Positions 8,219 through 16,292 of a stretch of DNA of 64,000 nt are shown in pieces. The DNA lies in NCBI RefSeq assembly GCF_036347055.1, contig NZ_CP108882.1, forward strand, positions 1 to 64,000, read 5' to 3'. The notes under the pieces were generated by a model. That model did no database searches. It was not told the DNA's origin and worked only from the letters and a program-made list of their open reading frames with translations. The position numbers and the translations under genes were made by a program. The number at the start of each line of letters is the position of its first letter. Position 1 is the first letter of the stretch. This DNA is from Streptomyces sp. NBC_00820. Lineage in GTDB: Bacteria > Actinomycetota > Actinomycetes > Streptomycetales > Streptomycetaceae.

Positions 8219-9112
8219 ATGGCCGGCCGACCGCTCAGCCCCATCCCGGCGAGCACGCACCCCGAGCTGCGAGCTCTCATCCAGCGGCTGCGCACCGCCA
8301 AGGAGGCCTCGGGCAAGACCTTCGAGGCGCTCGCCAAGGACAGCGGGGTCTCGGAGAGCGTCGTACGCCGCGCCCTCGCAGGTAAGAGGGTGCCCCTGCT
8401 GGAGACCGTGGAGGCCATCACGCGCGCCTGCGGCCGCAAGGAGGACGACATGGCACGGGCCTGGCACGCCGCGAAGGCGGAGGAAGTCCTGCCGGGCGCC
8501 CGGGCGCTGGGGCCGAAGATGGTCACCTCGCGCGCCGAGCTCGTCGAGTCGATGATCTTCATGCGGATCGCGGGCGGGTATCCGCCGCTGCATCAGCTCG
8601 AGAAGTTCGCGGGCAGCGCCCCGGACGGCCGGACGCGGTTGCCCCACTCGACCCTCCACCTGGTCCTCCAGGGACAGATACCTCCCACCGAGACGCTGTT
8701 CACCGCCTTCATGGAAGCCCTGTCCATGCCTGCCGCCGACAGACGAAACTGGCTGGACGCCCATCGCCGTCTCTTCGCCGATGCCCCCGCGCGGCGCGCC
8801 TTTGGACAGCCGCCCCCCGTCGTACGCGCTGAGCCGCCTGCGCTCACCCCGTGCGAAGCGGCCGAACGCGTACTCCCTCGTCTGGAGCAGGACGAGAGGA
8901 TCAAACGGAAGACCGGACAGCTGAAGACGCCGGACGACTACGAACTCCTCGGCCTCCGCTACCTCAACTCCCCCGCGCCCGAATTCCAGTGGCCGGACGA
9001 AGAGGAGCTCGCCGCCTGGGAGGCCGAGGCAGCGGCCCAGCCGTCCGCCAAGGAGCATCTCGACCTGCGCGAGAAGCTGCGCGCCATGATCGACCGCACT
9101 GAACCGGCCTGA
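8219..9112 (+). CDS. XRE-family helix-turn-helix protein
   Basis: A 297-residue protein. Residues about 15-70 (LRTAKEASGKTFEALAKDSG, VSESVVRRALAGKRVP) are a classic Cro/C1-type helix-turn-helix. A second similar helical region at about 100-165 (SRAELVESMIFMRIAGGYPP) resembles the duplicated layout of Streptomyces regulators that judge phage or plasmid state. The C-terminus is acidic with no enzyme motif. It is coupled to the small membrane protein upstream. A transcriptional role is likely; the target is unknown. Confidence 0.75.
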   Translation: MAGRPLSPIPASTHPELRALIQRLRTAKEASGKTFEALAKDSGVSESVVRRALAGKRVPLLETVEAITRACGRKEDDMARAWHAAKAEEVLPGARALGPKMVTSRAELVESMIFMRIAGGYPPLHQLEKFAGSAPDGRTRLPHSTLHLVLQGQIPPTETLFTAFMEALSMPAADRRNWLDAHRRLFADAPARRAFGQPPPVVRAEPPALTPCEAAERVLPRLEQDERIKRKTGQLKTPDDYELLGLRYLNSPAPEFQWPDEEELAAWEAEAAAQPSAKEHLDLREKLRAMIDRTEPA

Positions 9113-9214
9113 CTCACAGGGCCGGTCGGTCAGCTCGCGTACCAGCGCCCTCAAGCCGCTCGGGGCGGAAGCCACTGTCGGCGGCTCCCGCCCCCTCCGG
9201 GTCCGCTGGTGGTC

Positions 9215-10591
9215 TCAGCTCTCCGGTTCCCTCGGCACGAGGCGGGAGAAGAACTCCTTCGCGGCCTGCGCGTCGAGTTCCCCGTTCGTGGTCGCGGATC
9301 GCCGCATTGCTTCGCCCGTCACCTGGGCGGGGATGCCGAGCTGCTTGTCCGCCTCGCTCATGATCTCGCCGAGGTACCACTGGGCCGAGGTCGGGAAGTG
9401 CTGGATGAACCAGCTGAGCATCTTCGCCAGGGGCAGCGACAGGATGAGGTCGAAGTCCGTGAGCTCACGACCCCGGCGTTCGGCGATGCGGAGTGAGGTG
9501 GTGAAGTCCTCCAGGATGGCGTGGCGGAGGGTCGGTCCGAGGGCGTCGGTCGGGATGATCTGCCGGAGACTGTCGGCGACTTCGAAGGCCAGTTGGTCGG
9601 CTACCTCCCGCACGCTCGGCTCGTTGCGGTGGCGCAGGGCCCAGCGTTTGCGGATGTCGGGCCGCTTCCACAGGAAGCTGAAGAAGGTTTCGCTGAACCG
9701 GTCGCGGATCTGGGCCGCTCCCGGGGCGAGATGGTGCCGGTCGCCGGCCGACATGGCGTCCTTTAGCCCCTCGGAGGAGCGGCGCCGGGCTTCGGCCCAG
9801 TCTTCGGCGACCGGGCGGGACCACTGGGCGCGGCCGCCGACGGTCGCCTGGGGCAGGGGGACGTCGTTCTCGCCTCGGGAGATGTAGCCCCGCAGGGTGG
9901 AGGCCGTGATGCCGCCGAGCGCTGCCATCTCGGGCACGCCGAGCAGCCGGTCCCCGGCAAGTTCGGGACTGGCCAGGTCGACGACGCACCGGTCGAGCGG
10001 CAGGGGGTCGTTCTGCTTCTGGTGGTGCTGCGCCCACCGGGTCAGGTCGTCGAGCCAGTCGTTCGGCGCCGCGGTGGCGGGGTCGAAGGTGGCGACCTTG
10101 TGCACGTGTGCGCGGTCAGGGTGGGCGTGGCCGTCGAGCATGTCGTTGGCGTGGACGGTGGCCGTGGCGCGGGCCCTGTGGCGGGCGTAGTCCTCGGTGA
10201 CGGGGTCCCAGATCTGGCCGGGCCGGTACCAGGCTTCGCCGTCCCGCCAGTAGCCGCCGGCCCGGAACAGCAGCGGTGCGCCTGTCCAGTAGGTGTGCAG
10301 GCTGGCGGTGTCCTCATCGCGCAGCAGGAGCACGGTGCGCCCGTGGTCGGGGTGGTAGCGCACGGCCCAGCCCAGGTGGTGGGCGATCGGGTCGGTGGTG
10401 AAGGCCAGCCATCCTCCCTCGCGGGAGGGGTCGCAACGGCCCCACATGCCTTCGCCCTTGTTGCGGCCGACGGCCTCGATGGCGTCGGGACCGTCGTCGA
10501 GCGGCAGATGTGAGTCGTCGACGAACGGCAGACCGGGCACCGGGTGGTCCGTGCGCAGGCCGTTGGCGAGCGGACGAATGTCGTAGACCAA
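9215..10591 (-). CDS. Hypothetical protein with central helix-turn-helix
   Basis: A 458-residue protein. A TTG at 10591 preceded by GAAGGGGAA is the best start; the frame runs open to 10807 but the extra residues read through promoter-like sequence. Residues about 225-280 ([20 protein letters not shown], then a wing-like [14 protein letters not shown]) look like an excisionase or MerR-type DNA-binding helix-turn-helix. The N-terminal half is rich in Trp, Asp and His ([20 protein letters not shown]). The C-terminal third is helical ([20 protein letters not shown]). Not recognised as a known family. Confidence 0.65.
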   Translation of the reverse strand: MVYDIRPLANGLRTDHPVPGLPFVDDSHLPLDDGPDAIEAVGRNKGEGMWGRCDPSREGGWLAFTTDPIAHHLGWAVRYHPDHGRTVLLLRDEDTASLHTYWTGAPLLFRAGGYWRDGEAWYRPGQIWDPVTEDYARHRARATATVHANDMLDGHAHPDRAHVHKVATFDPATAAPNDWLDDLTRWAQHHQKQNDPLPLDRCVVDLASPELAGDRLLGVPEMAALGGITASTLRGYISRGENDVPLPQATVGGRAQWSRPVAEDWAEARRRSSEGLKDAMSAGDRHHLAPGAAQIRDRFSETFFSFLWKRPDIRKRWALRHRNEPSVREVADQLAFEVADSLRQIIPTDALGPTLRHAILEDFTTSLRIAERRGRELTDFDLILSLPLAKMLSWFIQHFPTSAQWYLGEIMSEADKQLGIPAQVTGEAMRRSATTNGELDAQAAKEFFSRLVPREPES

Positions 10592-10617
10592 CGTGTTCCC
10601 CTTCTCGACTTCACTGC

Positions 10618-10631
10618 TGTAGATGACTACA
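10618..10631. promoter_or_regulatory. Short inverted repeat upstream of the 9215-10591 gene
   Basis: TGTAG and CTACA flank ATGA just upstream of the TTG start, followed by AT-rich sequence and a related GTAGTACACGACTAG stretch near 10648. This layout resembles an autoregulatory operator of a plasmid or prophage repressor; no binding family can be assigned. Confidence 0.3.
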
Positions 10632-10859
10632 ACGCTATTGATGCCCAGTAGTACACGACTAGAAAGCGGATCGATACAGCCATTTCGAGACAGTTTCCAC
10701 AGCGGCGAGTTGGCGTGATAGCCACACCAGGGCAGCACTCCGGCCGGCAGCCGCTGCGCCGCACACACCGCCGCCATGAACAGAAAAAGCGGGGATCTGC
10801 CCTTCACGCCCGTGTCATCCTGGCCGGTTGGCCATGGGACGAGGGGAAAGGGACGGCAT

Positions 10860-11669
10860 ATGGCAACACGTCACGAGCCTTGGCCGGCAACGGTCGTCAC
10901 GGCGGTGGCAGGTGTGCTCGGCGACACCACTCACGGCTTGACCGGACGGGAGATCGGGCAACTGCTGGCCGTCGTGAAGGTGCCGGACGTCGACGGCGGC
11001 AACAAGCGGGACCGGCTGGCCGGAGCGCTGCTGGCGCAGCAGGCACGCCAGGGTGCGTCGAACTGCGTGATCGCGTTCATCAAAGTGGCGATGTCCCCGG
11101 TGCGCTACGTTCAGCAGCCGCACACGTTCTCACGCCGGCAGGACGACCTCAACGAGGTCCTCGTCCATGTCGGGCTGCGGGTGAACGACCAGGGGCAGGT
11201 TGCCAGAGGGCCGGCGGCTGCCACGTTGAGCGAGGCCGCACGGCACGCCAGTTCCCTGCGGGCCGAGCTGCGCCGCCGCTCCACGCATCCGGAGGTGCTG
11301 CGCTACTGCACCCTGGAGATCCTGGCCAAGAACCCCTTTCACGCCAGTCTGGAGGCGGTCAAGTCGGTGGCCGACCGGCTGCGGACCCTCACCGGCCAGG
11401 GCATGGACGGGGCGCGCCTGGTCGACGCGGTGCTCATGCCGGGCCAGGGAACGGTCCGGGTAGCCATCAACGCGAACGCCACGGGGCCCGAGCTGGATGA
11501 GCAGAAGGGGCTGGCGAACCTGGTCAAGGGCCTGTTCAGCATGTACCGCAACCCGGCCGCGCACGAGCCACGCCTTCACCGCACCGTCACCGACGAGGAG
11601 TTGCTGGAACTGCTCACCACGCTGTCGATGGTGCACCGACGGCTCGACAGCGCGCACGTCACCCCCTGA
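10860..11669 (+). CDS. TIGR02391 (Ymh) family protein
   Basis: A 269-residue protein from the ATG at 10860, with GAGGGGAAAGGG upstream. The frame is open further upstream but without a ribosome site. The C-terminal 140 residues match the TIGR02391 pattern: [36 protein letters not shown] and the ending [18 protein letters not shown], in which R...H resembles a HEPN-type Rx4-6H motif. The N-terminal part ([20 protein letters not shown]) is a helical module common in the same family. Members occur in accessory islands and are suspected of an RNA-related defence role, but the function is not established. Confidence 0.8.
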   Translation: MATRHEPWPATVVTAVAGVLGDTTHGLTGREIGQLLAVVKVPDVDGGNKRDRLAGALLAQQARQGASNCVIAFIKVAMSPVRYVQQPHTFSRRQDDLNEVLVHVGLRVNDQGQVARGPAAATLSEAARHASSLRAELRRRSTHPEVLRYCTLEILAKNPFHASLEAVKSVADRLRTLTGQGMDGARLVDAVLMPGQGTVRVAINANATGPELDEQKGLANLVKGLFSMYRNPAAHEPRLHRTVTDEELLELLTTLSMVHRRLDSAHVTP

Positions 11670-11735
11670 TGCCCTGATCAGTGCAACTCGCACCTGTGGG
11701 CGATGCCGGCCAGTGGCAGCGGAGGCAGTGCCGCC

Positions 11736-13121
11736 TCAGGCCCGGTTGTCCTCCTGTGGCGGTGATGCCTGAAAGAAGGCCAGCAGGGGTTCGCTGATGG
11801 CACGTGCGCAGCTGGTGCAGTCGGCTGCAGCGTCGAGACGAGGTGCGAGGTCTTGAGTGTCGTAGGGGGTGAGGATGAGCCAGCGCAGGACGACCTGCCG
11901 GACGAGCAGCCTGAGCTCGCGCAGTTGGGCCTCCTTCTGGTCAGCGAGCAGGTCTCCGTGTACGTACTTCGATCGCGCGCTGTACGCCTTCTGCACTCTG
12001 CTCTCGACGCCCTCGCGCAGAGGGCTGGGGAACAGGGCCGCCGTCCGCGTCCGGATCCTCTCGCTGATGCCCTCGTGCTTGTCGCCGGGGCTGACCATCA
12101 GGGCTTCCAGCGCGATGACGTAGTCCAGAAGCCGCTCGTCGGCTTCTTGCTCCCACACACCGTCATCCCTGTAGGTGCGCTGGTAGGCCTGCAGCAGGTG
12201 ACGGGCAGCTCGCTCCAAGCGGCGGGCGCGCTTCCTCGGAAGACTCCGGCCGCTGGTGATGCCGTCCATGACTGCGTCGATCTTCGCTGTCACCGCGGAG
12301 CAGAAGGCCTGCAGCCGCGGGAGAGCGGCTGGAGCGACGTGGAAGCTGCCGCTCTCGCGGACTTCGACTTCTTCCAGGCTGCCGTGGCGGTCCTCGTAGG
12401 TCTGGATGGTAGTGGGCACCTGATTTGGGTTCAGGTCGAAGTAGCGGCCGCGCTCGACGCCGAACACCGCGTTGACGTGCAGCAGCTCCTCACTCCACAG
12501 GATCAATGGCAGCAACGCCCTCCAGTGCAGGGATTCCGGACGTGGACCGGCGAAGTCGAACCAGCCCGTGTCCCTGCGGTCCGGCGCGCGCTCGGGGTTC
12601 GGGGCGTGGACGAAGGGCGCACCGGCCAAGAGATCGAGGTCGAGCCCGCACGGCTGGAGGCCCTGGAGGGCCGGCATGGGGCCCAGCTGCCTCAGTTCGT
12701 CGGCGGTGAAGGTCTGCAGGGTGTAGCGGCCCAGCGGGATCCGTGTCCCCACGGGGAGGTCACCGGTGAGAAGTAGCCAGTCCTCCGCTGCCGGAGCGGG
12801 GGCCGTGCAGAAGGCGACGAAGCTGTCCGCGACGTCTTCCACCGGCACCGTCGCGCCCTGGGCCACTAGACGGGTCGCATCACCCAGTCTCGATCCTGCC
12901 AGGAGCGTGGACCATCGGGGCAGCCAGTCACCGTCGACCTTGCCGTACAGGTCGCGGTGCTCGGATTTCGGCGCGGCGCTCACGACCGCGTTGATCACGG
13001 CTTCGAACTCCGGCTGCGTCGACAGTGCTACATCGGTGATGGCCTGGGGTATGGAGGGCAGATCGCGTGCCTGCTCGAGCCAGGTAAGGACGGCCTGACG
13101 CAGCTGGGAGGTGGCTTCCAT
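11736..13121 (-). CDS. Apea-like HEPN-domain protein
   Basis: A 461-residue protein starting at the ATG 13121. The C-terminal 150 residues carry an Apea-type HEPN signature: LDYVIALEALMVSPGDKHEG, then ISERIRTRTAALF and ARSKYVHGD, giving the RxxxxH motif of HEPN ribonucleases. The N-terminal 300 residues contain a mixed alpha/beta region with YTLQTFTADEL and SLHWRALLPLILWSEELLHV, typical of large HEPN proteins of unknown sensing role. It converges with the TIGR02391 gene, 66 bp away. HEPN proteins often cut RNA in abortive infection; that role is inferred here. Confidence 0.8.
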   Translation of the reverse strand: MEATSQLRQAVLTWLEQARDLPSIPQAITDVALSTQPEFEAVINAVVSAAPKSEHRDLYGKVDGDWLPRWSTLLAGSRLGDATRLVAQGATVPVEDVADSFVAFCTAPAPAAEDWLLLTGDLPVGTRIPLGRYTLQTFTADELRQLGPMPALQGLQPCGLDLDLLAGAPFVHAPNPERAPDRRDTGWFDFAGPRPESLHWRALLPLILWSEELLHVNAVFGVERGRYFDLNPNQVPTTIQTYEDRHGSLEEVEVRESGSFHVAPAALPRLQAFCSAVTAKIDAVMDGITSGRSLPRKRARRLERAARHLLQAYQRTYRDDGVWEQEADERLLDYVIALEALMVSPGDKHEGISERIRTRTAALFPSPLREGVESRVQKAYSARSKYVHGDLLADQKEAQLRELRLLVRQVVLRWLILTPYDTQDLAPRLDAAADCTSCARAISEPLLAFFQASPPQEDNRA

Positions 13122-13235
13122 GCGGCACGAAAGTAGCGCACTTCACCGTCCGCGACACCCCACTGCCCGGCGCACAGCTTAGGGCGGTGAGGCGCGAGCG
13201 GATCGGGCGGCGGGGCAGGTGGCCCTTGGGACAGC

Positions 13236-13427
13236 TCACGGGTCGGAGACAGGCCGGTTCTGGATCAGGTGCGCGGCGGAGTACAGGCCCAGCGGGGCGT
13301 CGTCGGCAGCCAGGCTGCTGGCCGGTGCGGGTGCAGGCAACTGCCGGTAGGCGTGCTCACCACGGGCCTGCTCAATCGCGTGGAACAGCGGCAGAAGATA
13401 GGCGCCCTGGAAGGCCTGCGTGCTCAT
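13236..13427 (-). CDS. Possible small protein
   Basis: A 63-residue frame from the ATG at 13427 (MSTQAFQGAYLLPLFHAIEQ). Composition is plausible for a Streptomyces small protein, but no clear ribosome site precedes it and no family is recognised. The frame stays open upstream to 13574 in what looks like non-coding sequence. Confidence 0.35.
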   Translation of the reverse strand: MSTQAFQGAYLLPLFHAIEQARGEHAYRQLPAPAPASSLAADDAPLGLYSAAHLIQNRPVSDP

Positions 13428-13636
13428 GCCCAGCAACGGTAGAACGCAAGGGCTGTGCGAGGTAACCGTTTTGACGCCCCCGGTCCAGGCGCGCCGGTGG
13501 GACGCGAGCGCCACGCCACAGGGCCGCTGAGGCCGAGGGCGAGGGTGCACTTCGGTGAACGCCCATGCAATCACGAGAACTTGCCTTCACTCAAGTTTGC
13601 TTGTAGTCAGTCAAAATTTCGTGCACGCTTCGCGGC

Positions 13637-14227
13637 ATGACTGATGAGACGCCGGAGATGTTCAAAGCTCGCTACGAGGACATCTCCGCCATCCGCTGGC
13701 CGCGGCCGGCTGACCCGCAACAAGAGGAACTCGACACGTTGAAGGCCAGGCACCTCGCGTGGAACGCCTGGTATAGGAAGACGGTCAAGGCGGCACAGGA
13801 GCACGGCCCGCAACACGACGCGCTCCTGGTCGCTCTCGAAGACCTCGTCGAGATCAAGCGAGACGCCGACGAGAAGATCCGACTGCTCCTGGCCTACGGT
13901 CGGATCTTCCACCAGCCCCGCCCGCACACGCTGGAATCCCTCGGCGCGGCCGCCGGCCTCAGCCCCTCCGGCGTCAGCCGCGCCTTCGGCGCCGAGGAAG
14001 TCATGGCCGTAGCGGAACTAACCGGCAAGCGCCCGCCCGCCGTCGATGTCCAGCGCCACGACCCCGACGTCATCTCCGGTCACGCCAGCAAGAACTGCTG
14101 CACCTGGGGAGGCAGCAAGGCCAAGCCCTGCACCGAGACGCCCAAGTACGCCGTCACCGACAAGTCCGGCGCAAAGTGGGCCTGCTGCGACAAGCACCTG
14201 CCCGGCTACCTGCGCTCCCGCGTCTGA
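13637..14227 (+). CDS. Hypothetical protein with helix-turn-helix and Cys-rich C-terminus
   Basis: A 196-residue protein. The N-terminal 95 residues are helical and charged. Residues about 97-120 (HTLESLGAAAGLSPSGVSRA) form a helix-turn-helix. The end has a run of cysteines and a histidine (NCCTWGG, KPCTETPK, WACCDKHLPGYL) that could hold zinc. The AT-rich 13571-13625 stretch before it probably holds its promoter. The domain order suggests a sequence-specific DNA-binding regulator; similar small proteins are frequent in Streptomyces but the family is not named here. Confidence 0.65.
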   Translation: MTDETPEMFKARYEDISAIRWPRPADPQQEELDTLKARHLAWNAWYRKTVKAAQEHGPQHDALLVALEDLVEIKRDADEKIRLLLAYGRIFHQPRPHTLESLGAAAGLSPSGVSRAFGAEEVMAVAELTGKRPPAVDVQRHDPDVISGHASKNCCTWGGSKAKPCTETPKYAVTDKSGAKWACCDKHLPGYLRSRV

Positions 14228-14699
14228 GCCGCATAGTCACGACGGCCGCCATGCGCCCCTGTAGCCGGGGTGTTCGTCCTACAGCCCAGCAAACACCCGC
14301 GCAGCAGGCACTCGTCACCGTCGACCCGGCACAACAGCCTTGACATCACTCGTCCTGCCGGCGGCGGGATCGGCGCGGCTACCGGCGCCGCCCCCAGCGG
14401 CGGACGGCGCCTGCTCAGACCAGGAGGGTCCGCACCGCCCGGCGGGCCCCCAAGCCCGGCGGGCACCCGGGCCGGCTCCGGCGACCGGCCGCAGTACAGG
14501 TCGAGACTCTGCACCTCTCGCACAGACCGGGGCATCGGCACGTTCACCGACTGCCGCCGCCGAACGGTGGTGCAGCCACCACGCTGAACACGCCGTGCTC
14601 GGCCTGCTGTCGTCACAGGAATCCTGCGCCGGCCGCGGGGATGACGGTCGTATGCCTGCCCGGCTGCCCAGCTGCGCCGGACCGGGCATCGCAGGCTGT
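14228..14699. other. Intergenic region without a supported gene
   Basis: About 470 bp between convergent genes (13637-14227 plus, CoiA-like minus). Open frames exist on both strands but read as Pro/Arg/Gly-rich sequence typical of non-coding GC-rich DNA. No clear hairpin or RNA was picked out by eye. Confidence 0.4.
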
Positions 14700-16085
14700 C
14701 TACCCGGGCCTACCCGTGGCGTCGCTGGAGAGGCAGAGGTTCGTGATCCGGGCTCGCGGCGACATCACCCCGGCCAGCTGACGGGCTTCCTGCTCATCAC
14801 GCACCACAATGTGCTGGAACTCCAGCTGCGGTGACAGACAGACCAGTTCGGGGCAGGGACGCACGATCCCGTACAGGGCGCGCAGCCGCCCCGTCGTGAA
14901 GAGCGGGATGCCGTATGCGAAGCTCTCGGACACCTGCGGCCTCTCGGGGATCTCCACCCGTACCTCTTCGTCGTGCCAGGCCCGCTCGGCGACCGCGGCG
15001 AAGAGCTCGGCACGCTGCCGTGGGTTCACGTCCTGCCACCACGCCCGTGCCACCTCCACCGCCCGACCGGCCAGCTCCTCCCGCTTCGCGGCCTCCTGCT
15101 CACGCTGCCGCCGCCATGCCTGCTCCAAGCGCCGCTGCTCCTGTGCCTGGGCGCGGCGGGTCTCTTCGTCTTCGGGATCCGGCACAGGCTGACTCTTGCG
15201 GCGCCGCTGGAGTTGCTGCCTGCGCTGGAGCTCTTGCTGCTGGCGTGCGGCGCGGCGGTCCGCGGCCTCCCGACGGGCTCTGTCGGCCCGTTCGGCCTGC
15301 TCCTGGCGTCTGCGGTCGTGCTCGTTCTGCGCGCGCTCGGACTGGGCGGAGGTCCACCACAGGCGACGCTGCACGTAGCGGCCGAGGCCGGAGCCGCGTT
15401 GTACGGACGTGTAGTGCGGCAGGCTGGCGACGGGGGTGACGCTGCCGGACAGCACCCATCTCACGAACCGCCCCAGGTCCTGCGGTTTGAACGCCCATGT
15501 CCCGGCGGCGGCGTCGAATCCTCCCAGGCCGTCGACCACCCTCCAACGCTGCCCGTGCTGGTCGGGGGCGCTGACCTGTACGGCCGGGACCACGTCGATC
15601 CACGGGGGTGCCTGGGGGCCCGGGGACACCCAGCACACGCCGATGCCCTCGGCTGCATAGCGGGCGGTGCGGGCCAGGATGTCCCGGTCGGTGATCGGTG
15701 AGAGCTGCGCCTCCCAGGCGATGCGCCTGCTGCCGTCGGGTGAGGACGCCATCACGTCCGCGCGCCATGCGCCATCACCTCCCGCCACCTCGAGGGCGGC
15801 GTGCCATCCGGCGCTGCGGACCGTCGAGGCCAGCTCGAGCTTGAGCATGTGGTGTTCCCACGATTCGCCGCCCAGTTCGCAGGTGCCGTCGCGGCCCGGG
15901 TCGTGGCAGAAGAACCGCACCCCTTGCGGGGAGTGCTTGGCATGCACGGCCCACCCGCATCCGGGGCAGGCCAGGGGGACGCGGGGCCGCACCTTGTAGA
16001 CCTGGGCCCAGCTCATCGCGCACCCGAGATCAGGCAGGGTGGCATCCAGTCGGCCGGCATCTGGGTGCAGCGCGGTGAACGGCAC
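14700..16085 (-). CDS. Competence protein CoiA-like
   Basis: A 461-residue protein. GTG at 16085 gives the N-terminus VPFTALHPDAGRLDATLPDL, usual for actinobacterial CoiA-like proteins; the frame is open to 16277. Residues about 40-75 hold a zinc-like LACPGCGWAVHAK and a FFCHD motif. Residues about 85-160 have the PD-(D/E)xK pattern (WRADVMAS, then RIAWEAQLSPI) of the CoiA nuclease-like domain. Residues about 255-345 are a long Arg/Gln/Glu-rich coiled coil. The C-terminal 110 residues are unassigned. CoiA proteins act on DNA during uptake in Firmicutes; in Streptomyces they are common near chromosome ends with unknown role. Confidence 0.75.
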   Translation of the reverse strand: MPFTALHPDAGRLDATLPDLGCAMSWAQVYKVRPRVPLACPGCGWAVHAKHSPQGVRFFCHDPGRDGTCELGGESWEHHMLKLELASTVRSAGWHAALEVAGGDGAWRADVMASSPDGSRRIAWEAQLSPITDRDILARTARYAAEGIGVCWVSPGPQAPPWIDVVPAVQVSAPDQHGQRWRVVDGLGGFDAAAGTWAFKPQDLGRFVRWVLSGSVTPVASLPHYTSVQRGSGLGRYVQRRLWWTSAQSERAQNEHDRRRQEQAERADRARREAADRRAARQQQELQRRQQLQRRRKSQPVPDPEDEETRRAQAQEQRRLEQAWRRQREQEAAKREELAGRAVEVARAWWQDVNPRQRAELFAAVAERAWHDEEVRVEIPERPQVSESFAYGIPLFTTGRLRALYGIVRPCPELVCLSPQLEFQHIVVRDEQEARQLAGVMSPRARITNLCLSSDATGRPG

Positions 16086-16292
16086 GGGCTCGTGACCCCC
16101 GGGAATCTGACGCGCAGCGCGGTGAATTCGTCGCAACAGCAGATAGCACGCGCCGCTGACACACCGCGCTGAACTGCAGATATCCGATGCCCCCGGAGCA
16201 GTCGAGGAGGGCACCGGGCTCGATGGCCTGCAAGCACTCGTCTCAGCGGGGTCTCGGGCTTTCCCTGCGGCCCGCACCAGCCGGGGCAGGAC

